A stretch of 12,489 nucleotides of DNA from Baffinella frigidus (GCA_026770585.1 MU647835.1:20017-32505), one strand, 5' to 3'. Numbered from the stretch's first letter, positions 6,067-12,489 are shown. Notes: generated from the letters alone by a model not told the origin. Numbers and translations are program-made.

Positions 6067-6192
6067 CAGGGGTACCTCGCGCATAAGGAACTGCCCTCCA
6101 CCTCGGACCACCATAGGGCGGGGTCCCAGCTAGGCATAGCTTTACTGTAGGGTCCTAGGAGGAGGCGGTTTCTTGTGAGCGAGGTACCCCTG
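6067..6192. mobile_element. Family A foldback, 126 bp, copy at 6067
   Basis: Ends are CAGGGGTACCTCGCGCATAA and TGAGCGAGGTACCCCTG, followed by TA at 6193. The core is altered (GGCGGGGTCCCAGCTAGGCATAGC), giving 126 bp instead of 118. Left flank is TG, as in the copy at 4686. It is preceded by the third copy of the AGAACCTAAAGGGCC spacer. Confidence 0.75.
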
Positions 6193-6255
6193 TAGGGCCC
6201 AAACCACCGTCTCCACCTACGCACCGGCTCTCACCCCGAGGCGGTCCCGTCCCTA

Positions 6256-6370
6256 CAGGGGTACCTCGCTCATGAGGAAACGCCCCTCCCTAGGACCCTA
6301 CAGTAGGCCTATGCCTAGGGCCCTACGGTGGTCCTAGGGGGGGGTCGGTTTCTCATGAGCGAGGTCCCCC
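6256..6370. mobile_element. Family A foldback, copy at 6256
   Basis: It starts CAGGGGTACCTCGCTCATGA after TA (6254-6255) and ends CATGAGCGAGGTCCCCC before TA (6371-6372); two terminal bases are lost relative to GTACCCCTG. The core CTACAGTAGGCCTATGCCTA and GGGCCCTACGGTGGTCC matches the other copies. A truncated left end (CAGGGGTACCTCGGC) follows immediately at 6373. Confidence 0.75.
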
Positions 6371-6409
6371 TACAGGGGTACCTCGGCTACAAAAACACTC
6401 TTGCTCGAG

Positions 6410-6600
6410 GGTCGGTCGGTCTGTGTTTTCTTTAAATAAGAAATCGGAGGGAGAATCCGGTCGGTCCGTTTTTCTCAAGGTTAAGAAAACGCACGAAAGC
6501 GGTCGGTCCACGTTTTCTTAAAGATTTAGAAAACGCAGGAAAGCGGTCGGTCCACGTTTTCTTAAAGTCAAGAAAACGCAGGGAGAATCCGGTCGGTGCT
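6410..6600. repeat. Tandem array of five ~44-bp hairpin-bearing units
   Basis: GGTCGGT recurs at 6414, 6459, 6501, 6545 and 6591, a period of 42-46 bp. Between them lie hairpins such as CGTTTTCT...AGAAAACG (about 6511-6535) and CGTTTTCTT...AAGAAAACG, with loops of differing sequence. GCAGGAAAGCGGTCGGTCCA is the conserved linker. The period is not a multiple of three, which argues against a coding repeat. It could be a minisatellite or a decayed repeat cluster; no function is known. Confidence 0.8.
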
Positions 6601-6678
6601 CGTAAGAAAGCGCCTCCTCGTACCACCCTGCATAGTAGGCCACTGCATCGGATCCTTCGGTGGTCCCAGATACCCCTG
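6601..6678. mobile_element. Degenerate family A fragment before the second telomere-like array
   Basis: CTCGTAAGAAAGCGCCTCC, then CATAGTAGGCC and CGGTGGTCC, echo the family A left arm and core in mutated form. The fragment ends CAGATACCCCTGTAGGG, running straight into the TTTAGGG units. Confidence 0.45.
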
Positions 6679-7000
6679 TAGGGTTTAGGGTTCGGGATTT
6701 AGGATTCAGGGTCTAGGGTTTAGGGTTTAGGGTTTGAGTTTAAGGTTTAGAGTTTAGGTTGTAGGGTCTAGGGTGCAGGGTTCAGGGTGTGCGGTGCCTA
6801 GTTTAGGGTTGAGGGTTCAGGGTTTAGGGTTAAGGGAACAGGGTTTGGGGTTTGGGGTTTGGGGTTTGGGGTTTGGGGTTTGGGGTTTGGGGTTTGGGGT
6901 TTGAGGTTTGGGGTTTGGGGTTTGGGGTCTAGGGTTCAGGGTTTAAGGTCTAGATGGTTCAGGTTCAGGCTTCAGGCTTCAGGGTTCAAAGGTTCAAAAT
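6679..7000 (+). repeat. Second G-rich telomere-like array, with a TTTGGGG block
   Basis: TTTAGGG-type units on the + strand with variants; the last part becomes CTTCAGG and GGTTCAA. Bases 6841-6927 are about twelve nearly perfect TTTGGGG units, an unusually homogeneous variant block inside an otherwise degenerate array. Same orientation as the array at 3571-4200. Confidence 0.9.
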
Positions 7001-7203
7001 TCACACAGCGGACTTTCAAGGCATTTCTTGAATAACTCGGAAGTGGGTAATCCCTAGACCCTACGGTGGGCAATGCCGCACGGTCGCAGGGGTGGTCATA
7101 GAGATAAGGAAACGGAAACTCGGTCAGAATTCGCCCGAAAACCCCGTGTTAGCCCGATGTTCGGCAGGCGACACCGTGTCTGACTTCTAAACCCTAGGAC
7201 CCT
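7001..7203. other. No gene seen
   Basis: No open frame with recognisable sequence. A short telomere-like remnant (TAAACCCTAGGACCC) lies at 7189-7203, and CCTAGACCCTACGGTGG at 7053-7069 resembles the family A core. Otherwise nothing is identifiable. Confidence 0.5.
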
Positions 7204-7360
7204 GAGGATACCCTCTAGCCGGTTTCTGCCGCGATCCTTCTGCACCTTGGGGCTGGTGTGATCCGAAAGGAAGCATGGCCTTCTTGCAGGACAAGTTCCG
7301 GTGTCCGCCTATGGTCGGAGTTAAAAGAACCTCAAGGACCTAAAGGAACCTAAACCCAAG
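7204..7360 (+). repeat. Dispersed repeat family D, copy 1
   Basis: It contains TACCCTCTAGCCGGTTTCTG, GTGATCCGAAAGGAAGCATG, GTGTCCGCCTATGG, GGAGTTAAAAGAACCTC and AAGGACCTAAAGG in that order. The same order occurs in a 5'-shortened copy at 7806-7937 and, inverted, at 8783-8925. There are no inverted ends. A dispersed repeat of about 150 bp with varying 5' limits could be a short retroposon, but no tail was found. Confidence 0.7.
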
Positions 7361-7596
7361 GACCCTCAAACCTAGGGCTCTCAACCCTCACCACCAAAAG
7401 CAGGTTCCCTCCCACTACCAATCAGTACCTCTGAGGGCCCTGAAGTTCTAGAACTTGTTTTGCGTTGCAAGTTGTGTACTGAGTCGCGTCGAAACTAAGA
7501 TCATGAGTCAACCACAGAGGCTCGTCACCTGTCCGACCGAGGCTCACAACCTCCTCCAACGTTGTCCTTCTGCATGAAGGCCGGGGTTTGGTCGTA
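7361..7596. other. No gene; family F motif
   Basis: Bases 7370-7395 contain telomere-like CCTCAAACC and CTCAACCCTCA fragments. Bases 7507-7545 hold GTCAACCACAGAGGCTCG and CACCTGTCCGACCGAGGCTC, a motif repeated at 8300-8368 and 8685-8716. No reading frame is supported. Confidence 0.5.
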
Positions 7597-7714
7597 CAGA
7601 GGTACCTCGCTCATAAGAAACCGCCCCCCCTAGGACCCTACAGTAGGCCTATGCCTAGGGCCCCATGAGCGGTCTTCGGGGGGAGGTAAGTTTCATATGA
7701 GCGAGGTACCCCTG
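7597..7714. mobile_element. Family A foldback, 118 bp, copy at 7597
   Basis: TA (7595-7596), then CAGAGGTACCTCGCTCAT; the right end is ATGAGCGAGGTACCCCTG, then TA (7715-7716). The core CTACAGTAGGCCTATGCCTA is intact; the right inner stem is diverged (GCGGTCTTCGGGGGGAGG). The flanking DNA is unrelated to that around other copies, so this is an independent insertion of the same 118-bp unit. Confidence 0.88.
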
Positions 7715-7805
7715 TAGGGAAGTGCGGTCCAGCAACTCTCTCGGGGTAGGTATTGTGTTCATCTTGATTGCAATCAACTTTTCTCTCTCTCGTAACCACG
7801 GCTTT
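7715..7805. other. No gene seen
   Basis: Short AT-richer stretch between a family A foldback and family D copy 2. A CTCTCTCTCG pyrimidine run is present; nothing else is recognised. Confidence 0.4.
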
Positions 7806-7937
7806 TCAGTTGAGCTGCGATCCTCTGTACAGGAGGCATTGATGTGGTCCGAAAGGAAGCATGGCCTTTCTACAAAACCAGTTCTGGTGTCCGCCTATGG
7901 TGGGAGTTAAAAGAACTCACAGGACCTAAAGGGCGGA
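7806..7937 (+). repeat. Dispersed repeat family D, copy 2
   Basis: GTGGTCCGAAAGGAAGCATG, GGTGTCCGCCTATGG and GGAGTTAAAAGAACTC match copy 1. The GCGATCCT block upstream is still visible near 7818, but the TAGCCGGTTTCTG block is lost. Same strand as copy 1. Confidence 0.7.
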
Positions 7938-8040
7938 CACAGAAACGTGCGTGCTGCTGTGCGACGTTGAATAAAGCTCCAATAGCTCCAGTAGACCTCT
8001 GTCGGCGCCCCTGCTCAATCACAGCCTCGGTGGGGGTGCA
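7938..8040 (+). other. Segment with AATAAA and a short 9-bp tandem tail
   Basis: AATAAA lies at 7970-7975 and is followed by GCTCCAATA and GCTCCAGTA (7976-7993), a 9-bp unit repeated twice. The layout resembles the AATAAA-plus-tandem-tail ends at 3838 and 9437 but is weaker. No gene is recognised. Confidence 0.35.
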
Positions 8041-8141
8041 TCCCTTAAGTGGCGAGGCGGTCAAAATCGACCGCCAAGAAGTCCCAGGCAGGTCCTAGGG
8101 CCCTACGGTAGGGCGTATGCACCTACTCGCCACTTAAGGGA
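8041..8141. mobile_element. Family B foldback, copy 3 (inverted orientation)
   Basis: Ends TCCCTTAAGTGGCGAG and CTCGCCACTTAAGGGA are perfectly inverted. TA follows at 8142-8143; the left flank is CA. The core GGTCCTAGGGCCCTACGGTA is the reverse complement of that in copies 1 and 4, so this 101-bp copy lies the other way round. A GGCGGTCAAAATCGACCGCC palindrome occupies the place of the CGTCAAATTTGACG palindrome. Confidence 0.75.
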
Positions 8142-8416
8142 TACATGGCGGACGTGTTGAACTTAATTTCGGGTTTGAGGTTTAGGTCCTCTAGGTCCTT
8201 CAGGTTGGGTTTCGGGTTTGGGATGGGGAGTTAGGCATCGTTTTAGGGGAATGCGTCAGGCGTGCTGAGACCAAACCTGAGTTGATTGACTCTTCACATC
8301 AGTCAACTAGAGGCTCGCGACCTGGCCCATGGCCGAGGCTCGCTACCTGTCCGACCGAGGCTCACAAGGCGGGTTTGAGGGACTCGAGAGCCCTGTGTGA
8401 ACTCCGATGTTCCGTA
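8142..8416. other. No gene; family F repeats
   Basis: Telomere-like GGTTTGAGGTTTAGG and GGGTTTCGGGTTTGGG lie at 8168-8222, with AGGTCCTCTAGGTCCTTCAGG between them. Family F units GAGGCTCGCGACCTGG, GAGGCTCGCTACCTGTCC and GACCGAGGCTCAC lie at 8311-8366 and form a local tandem repeat. Confidence 0.5.
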
Positions 8417-8534
8417 CAGGGGTACCTCGCCCATAAGAAACTGCCCCCCCCCGTAGGACCACCATTGGACCCTAGGCATAGGCCTACTGTAGGGTCCTAG
8501 GGGGGTGCGGTTTCTTATGAGCGAGGTACCCCTG
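8417..8534. mobile_element. Family A foldback, 118 bp, copy at 8417
   Basis: TA (8415-8416), then CAGGGGTACCTCGCCCATAA; the right end is ATGAGCGAGGTACCCCTG, then TA (8535-8536). The core GGCATAGGCCTACTGTAGGG is intact. The arms pair over roughly 50 bp each side, making the unit nearly one long palindrome. The independent flanking sequence again supports transposition. Confidence 0.88.
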
Positions 8535-8782
8535 TAGGTGACTGTCCTACTGGGTTGGATCTATTACGGAGCATAAAGGACAGAACACTGTGTGAAGCCA
8601 TGCTGGATGTGATCTTCACACCCTGGAAGAGTTGGCTCCGCCTCCAGATTCCTTGTGTCTGCCCGCGAATGGCAAGCCACACAGCCGACCGAGGCTCGTC
8701 ACCTGTCCGGCCGAGTTGCTGAGCCACCAAGCATCGATAAAGATAATCGTAGGAACATCACTACGTCCCCACGGATTGCCTA
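8535..8782. other. No gene; one family F motif
   Basis: CCGACCGAGGCTCGTCACCT and GTCCGGCCGAG lie at 8686-8715. The rest shows no supported reading frame, RNA gene or repeat. Confidence 0.45.
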
Positions 8783-8925
8783 CTGTCCTTGAGGTCCTTG
8801 AGGTTCTTTGAACTTCCACCATAGATGGACACTGGAACTGGTTCTACAGAAAAGCCATGATTCCTTTCGGATCACATCACGATCCCCGGTGCAAAGGATC
8901 GCCGCAGAAACCGGCTAAAGGGTAT
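8783..8925 (-). repeat. Dispersed repeat family D, copy 3 (inverted)
   Basis: Read on the minus strand this gives TACCCTTTAGCCGGTTTCTG, then GTGATCCGAAAGGAATCATG, GTGTCCATCTATGGTGG, AAGTTCAAAGAACCTC and AAGGACCTCAAGGAC, matching copy 1 in order. Just beyond, at 8937-8972, TTCGGTGTAAAGTATCGCAG and AAGCAACCGGCC look like a second, diverged copy of the CCGGTTTCTGCGGCGATCC block. Confidence 0.7.
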
Positions 8926-8972
8926 ATGCTATTTTCAGCCTTCGGTGTAAAGTATCGCAGAAGCAACCGGCC

Positions 8973-9086
8973 AAACACTGCTGCAGTCCTCTGAATTATC
9001 CACCTCTGGATTATGAACCTCAATGAGGAACATTTGACCATCACGCAGTCTCGAAAGAGCAAATTCGAAGAGTTGACCATCAATTT
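8973..9086. other. No gene seen
   Basis: Short unremarkable stretch between the family D copy and the C-rich array; no supported reading frame. Confidence 0.4.
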
Positions 9087-10215
9087 TAACCCTAGACCAG
9101 ACCTCAACCTAAACCCTAAACCCTAAACCCTAAACCCTAAACCCTAAACCCTAAACCCTAAACCCTAAACCCTAAATCCTAAACCCTAAACCCTGAACAC
9201 TGAACACTGAACACTGAACACTGAACACAGAACCGTCAACCCTCAACCCTCAAACTTCAACCCTAAACTCTTAACCCTAAACCCCAAACCCTAAACCCTA
9301 AACCCTAAACCCTAAACCCTGAAACATAAACCCTGAACCCTAAGCCTGCAACCTACGCCCTAGACCCGGAGCTCATCCGTGGATTACTCCCAACTGCTCA
9401 AAAGTGAGGTGGGTTGTGGCCTTCGATGTGAGTGTAAATAAAAGCACCAAAGCACCAAAGCACCCTAGACCCTAAACCCTGAACCCTAAACTCTACACCG
9501 TACACCATGCACCCTACACCCTACACTCTTCTTCCTAAACCCTGGACCCTACACCCTGAACTCTACAACCTAGACCCTACACGCTAGACCTTACAACCTA
9601 GAAACCCCAAATCCTAAACCCCAAATCCTCAACCAGAAACCCTAAACCATGAAACTCAAAAACTGAACCCAACTTCGAAACCCTGCACCACAAACCCTCA
9701 ACACTCAAACGACAACCCTGAACCCTGAACCGTGGACACCGAACAATTAACCCTAAACCCTAAACCTACTCTACAACCTAGACCCCACACCCTAGACCTT
9801 ACAACCTAGACCCGAAACCCAAAACCCTAAACCTTAAACCAGAAACCCCAACTCCTAAACCCCAAATCCTCAACCAAAAACCCAAAACCATGAAACTCAA
9901 ACACTAAACCTGACCCCTGAACCCTGAACCATAAACCCTCAACACTTCACCGACGACCCTGAACGCTGAACCGTGAACCCCGAACACTTAACCCTAAACA
10001 CCAAACGCTAAACCCTCAACCATAAACCCTAAACCCTAAACCCTGACACCTATAACCTAAAACCTGCGCTCTACACCGTGCACCCTACACCATAGTTCTT
10101 AGACTCTAGACCCTAAACCCTCAACTGTACACCCTGGACCCTACACCCTAGACCGTACAACTTAGACCCGGAACCAAAAACCCTAATCCCTAAAACAGAA
10201 ATCCCAAACCCTGCA
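9087..10215 (-). repeat. C-rich telomere-like array (CCCTAAA), opposite orientation
   Basis: About 1.1 kb of CCCTAAA units and derivatives on the + strand. The run at 9112-9177 is nearly pure (CCCTAAA) repeated about nine times, the most canonical stretch in the window. It is followed by ACTGAAC repeated about four times (9196-9225) and then mixed CCCTGAA, CCCTACA, CCCTCAA and CCCCAAA units. Orientation is reversed relative to the arrays at 3571 and 6679. An AATAAA-tailed insert sits at 9368-9462. Confidence 0.92.
9368..9462 (+). mobile_element. 95-bp AATAAA-tailed insert within the telomere-like array
   Basis: It is non-telomeric sequence flanked by CCCTAGACCC at both 9358-9367 and 9463-9472. 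The 3' end has TGTAAATAAA (AATAAA at 9437-9442) followed by AGCACCAA, AGCACCAA and a partial third unit. Polyadenylation signal plus short tandem tail plus direct repeats fit a 5'-truncated retroposon. Because the host array is itself repetitive, the direct repeats could be coincidental. Confidence 0.55.
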
Positions 10216-10304
10216 CCCTGTAGAGCGAATGTGGTAAATGTTGGCCGCTTTTCGGGTTCCCGGTTTGCCGGTTTGCCGGTTTTACAAGTCCCGTCAGGGG
10301 TTTA
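10216..10304. other. Non-telomeric island with 8-bp repeats
   Basis: This interrupts the C-rich array. CCGGTTTG is repeated in tandem at 10255-10277. No gene is seen. Confidence 0.5.
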
Positions 10305-10390
10305 AAGCCGATTTCATTTGAACCAGAATTCTCGAAACGGTGCGTTTTGAAAGAGTTTTAGTTTACTTTTGGTTCAAATGAAATCGGCTT
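10305..10390. mobile_element. 86-bp TA-flanked foldback inside the telomere-like array
   Basis: AAGCCGATTTCATTTGAACC at the left is the exact reverse complement of the right end GGTTCAAATGAAATCGGCTT, and TA lies at 10303-10304 and 10391-10392. The 46-bp centre also partly folds (CGAAACGGTGCGTTTTG). It is unrelated in sequence to families A and B, so it is a third TA-flanked foldback type. Perfect arms suggest a recent insertion. Confidence 0.8.
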
Positions 10391-10395
10391 TATCT

Positions 10396-10625
10396 TCAAC
10401 CATAAACCCTAAACCCTAAACCCTAAACCCTAAACCCTAAACCCCAAACACTCAACCAACTCCTGAACCCTGAACCACAAACCCCAAACCCTAAACCCTC
10501 AACTCCAAACCCTAAACCCTGAACCCTGAACCCTGAACCCTGATCCCTGAATCCTAAACCCTAAACCCTAAACCCCCAACCCTAAACCCTAAACCCTAAA
10601 TCTTAAACCCTAAACCCTCCGCCCT
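10396..10625 (-). repeat. C-rich telomere-like array, continued
   Basis: CCCTAAA units with CCCTGAA and CCCCAAA variants resume after the island. The array ends at about 10625 where unrelated DNA begins. Confidence 0.9.
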
Positions 10626-11493
10626 AAAGTCGTTAACTGAGAGAGGACCGGATCCGCAGCGCGTGCGGCCTTATTTAACCTCTAGCCGGTTTTATAGGAA
10701 TATAATCCCTTTAGAACATATTTTTTGGCCTGTAGTAAAGATCTCAAGATTTCATCGCAGCTCGAATTTTTTTAGCAGATTCTGGAGCTGACGGCCAAAT
10801 CTCGAGGATCTACGCTTTCAGATTTGAAAAAGGACAAAAAATAGGGGCGAAATTTCGCAGCAAACCCGAAATATAGATGGACACTTTATTTTTCAAACCG
10901 GCTAGAGGATAGCCGGTTTTTTGAGCGGGCTGATCTGAACAACGGTCATCTCAAAAATGCTAACTGGCCGGAGATCCTGAGGATTTCCCTTAGGCCCAAA
11001 ATTCTAACTGGCCGGAAATGATTTTGAAAAAGAATTAAAATTGTAAAGGCCCCTTACAATTTAAAGTCTTTTTGTAAAGCGCGAATTTTTTTTCCGTGAG
11101 GCGGGCCCGTCATTCAAACAGCCATTACTCCTTGACCCCTGGGCCAAATCAATTGATCTTTGGATGGACTTCCTAGGATGTCCTTTTTCGATCTGTGTAA
11201 ATACTTCCTCCAGATAAAGTTTCACCCGGATTTACTCAGCCAGAGCTAGACACCGGGAGGGCTGCGCAGAAGCCGCTTATGTTCTCTCTTTCTCTCTCTC
11301 TCTCTATCTCTGGCTCGTTCGCTGGCTCGCTCGCGCGCAAGCAGCAGCAGACATTCGTACGGCGTCGATCCCTGTCTGTTTTACTCATCATCTGCCTGCA
11401 GGAGCACGATTTTCCGGCCTGCCCTTGCAAGCACATCCTGCTGCTGTGTGAATTGGATCTTACGTGTGCCTACTCTCAATAAAAATCTCCGTA
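10626..11493. other. 870-bp non-repeat segment without a recognised gene
   Basis: The first half is AT-rich with a hairpin AAACCGGCT/AGCCGGTTT (10895-10919, 7-base loop) and a direct repeat CTAACTGGCCGGA (10960 and 11004). A second hairpin, AATTGTAA/TTACAATT, lies at 11039-11061. The second half has a CTCTCT tract (11283-11311), CAGCAGCAG, and ends with AATAAA at 11479. That could be the 3' end of a transcript or retroposon, but short frames on both strands show no domain. CTAGCCGGTTTTATAGG near 10681 echoes the start of family D. Confidence 0.5.
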
Positions 11494-11600
11494 TCCCTGA
11501 AGTGGCCAGTAGGCTCATACGCCCTACCATAGGGCCCTAGGACCTGCCATTACCAAGGACCTCTTGGCCGTCAAATTTGACGGCCTGGGCACTTAAGGGA
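11494..11600. mobile_element. Family B foldback, copy 4 (TA-flanked)
   Basis: TA (11492-11493), then TCCCTGAAGTGGCC; the right end is GGGCACTTAAGGGA, then TA (11601-11602). The 107-bp element has core CATACGCCCTACCATAGGGC and a CCGTCAAATTTGACGG palindrome, closest to the copy at 4221 although 7 kb apart. Confidence 0.8.
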
Positions 11601-11659
11601 TAGTGGACGTGACTGTGTAAAGTCACTCCGGCCATCCTGCACGGGGTTGCATCCACAGA
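11601..11659. other. Short spacer before the last array
   Basis: GTGACTGTGTAAAGTCAC (11609-11626) is a small inverted repeat. Nothing else is recognised. Confidence 0.4.
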
Positions 11660-12403
11660 AAACCCTGAACCATAAACCCTCAACTCTAAACCCTAAACCC
11701 TAAACCCTGAAACCTAAACTCTACACCGTGCACCCTACACCCTAAAGCCTATAGTCTATAGCCTACAGCCTACAGCCTACACCCTACACCCTACACCTAC
11801 ACCCTCACCTCTAAACCAAACCCCCAATACCCAAACTCTCAACAAAAAACCACAACCCCAAAACTCTGAACCCTAAACCCTGAACCCTAAACCCTAAACC
11901 CTAAACCCTGTCCTGAACCCTACACCCTGAACCCTACACCCTACACCCTGAACCCCTAACCCTTATCTCTAAACCCTGGACCTTAAACCCCAGATTCTGC
12001 ACCCTAAACCTTAAACCCTAAATCCTAAACCCTAAACCCTGAACCCTGAACCCTCACCCATACACCCTGAACCCTGCACCCTACACCCTACACCTTAGAC
12101 CCTGAACCTGAAACCTTAAAACAATACACCGCACACCGTTCACCGTACACCCTGCACTCTATTTTCTAGACCCTAGACTCTACACCCTAAACTCTGCACC
12201 CTAGACCCTAGACCCTACACTCTGCACCCTAGACCCTAACCCCTAAACCCTCAACCAGAAACTCTAAACCCCAAGCCTAAACACTAAACAGGAAACCCTA
12301 AACCCTAAACCCTGAGCTCTGAACCCCAAACCTCAAACACTAAACCCTGGAACAACAAACTCTCAACCCCCAACCCTTAACACTCAACCCTTAACCCTCA
12401 TAC

Positions 12404-12435
<32 letters not shown>

Positions 12436-12445
12436 ACCCTTAACC

Positions 12446-12484
<39 letters not shown>

Positions 12485-12489
12485 ACCCT
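11660..12489 (-). repeat. C-rich telomere-like array running off the window edge
   Basis: CCCTAAA derivatives with many CCCTACA and CCCTGAA units. From about 12400 to the end the units become almost uniform CCCTCAA (about eleven copies). The array continues past the window. C-rich strand on + is the wrong orientation for a chromosome end to the right, so this edge is not itself a right-hand telomere. Confidence 0.92.

Noticed and set aside
6410-6600. CRISPR-like repeat/spacer array
   Set aside because: Unit spacing varies (42-46 bp), repeats are imperfect, spacers are also similar to each other, and the surrounding DNA is eukaryotic.
6432-6626. Minus-strand frame with repeated PTGFSLRFL-like peptides
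   Set aside because: The peptide repetition follows from the DNA tandem repeat; the period is not a multiple of three, so the frame shifts between units.
10371-10380. tRNA B-box-like GGTTCAAATG
   Set aside because: It belongs to the perfect arm of the 86-bp foldback; no A box, cloverleaf or T-run terminator accompanies it.
11279-11482. Small + and - frames around the CT-rich tract
   Set aside because: They come from a CTCTCT microsatellite and give low-complexity Ser/Leu or Arg/Glu runs without a domain.
12400-12489. True chromosome end at the right edge of the window
   Set aside because: A right-hand telomere would be G-rich on the + strand. Here the + strand is C-rich, and the units are CCCTCAA rather than canonical CCCTAAA.

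Overview
This is eukaryotic nuclear DNA. It holds one clearly recognisable protein-coding gene, a class I (PDEase_I superfamily) 3',5'-cyclic-nucleotide phosphodiesterase that is intronless over its 597 codons, followed by about 9 kb of repeat-dominated DNA. The telomere-like unit is TTTAGGG/CCCTAAA with many degenerate derivatives, as found in green algae, land plants, dinoflagellates, chromerids, apicomplexans and some other protists. A GC-rich gene of this phosphodiesterase class, two candidate TGTAA 3'-end signals and the telomere unit suggest a unicellular alga or protist with a TTTAGGG telomere. The exact lineage cannot be fixed from this sequence.

Layout. 1-1372: moderately AT-rich, non-coding, with a striking run of palindromes and hairpins and a 192-bp foldback element (988-1179) just upstream of the gene. 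1373-3166: the phosphodiesterase on the + strand; its C-terminal tail carries an in-frame duplication. 3205-3570: decayed pieces of a palindromic repeat. 3571-4200: G-rich TTTAGGG-like array. 4201-6670: a dense cluster of foldback (MITE-like) elements of at least two families, a 504-bp retroposon-like insertion, a 215-bp direct duplication and a 44-bp hairpin tandem array. 6679-7000: second G-rich array with a block of pure TTTGGGG units. 7000-9086: mosaic of dispersed repeats (families A, B, D and F). 9087-10215, 10396-10625 and 11660-12489: C-rich CCCTAAA-like arrays, separated by a third kind of TA-flanked foldback and by an 870-bp segment with no recognised gene.

Main interpretation. This looks like subtelomeric or interstitial-telomere DNA. 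Family A foldbacks are repeatedly exactly 118 bp long and flanked by TA. One is nested inside another, so the empty site can be read directly, which supports a Tc1/mariner-like TA target duplication. Short insertions ending in AATAAA plus a 7-8 bp tandem tail sit inside the telomere-like arrays and resemble 5'-truncated retroposons. The G-rich arrays on the left and C-rich arrays on the right face each other, a geometry resembling a head-to-head telomere fusion or an inverted subtelomere. No tRNA, rRNA or transposase gene was recognised; the foldbacks are non-autonomous as seen here.
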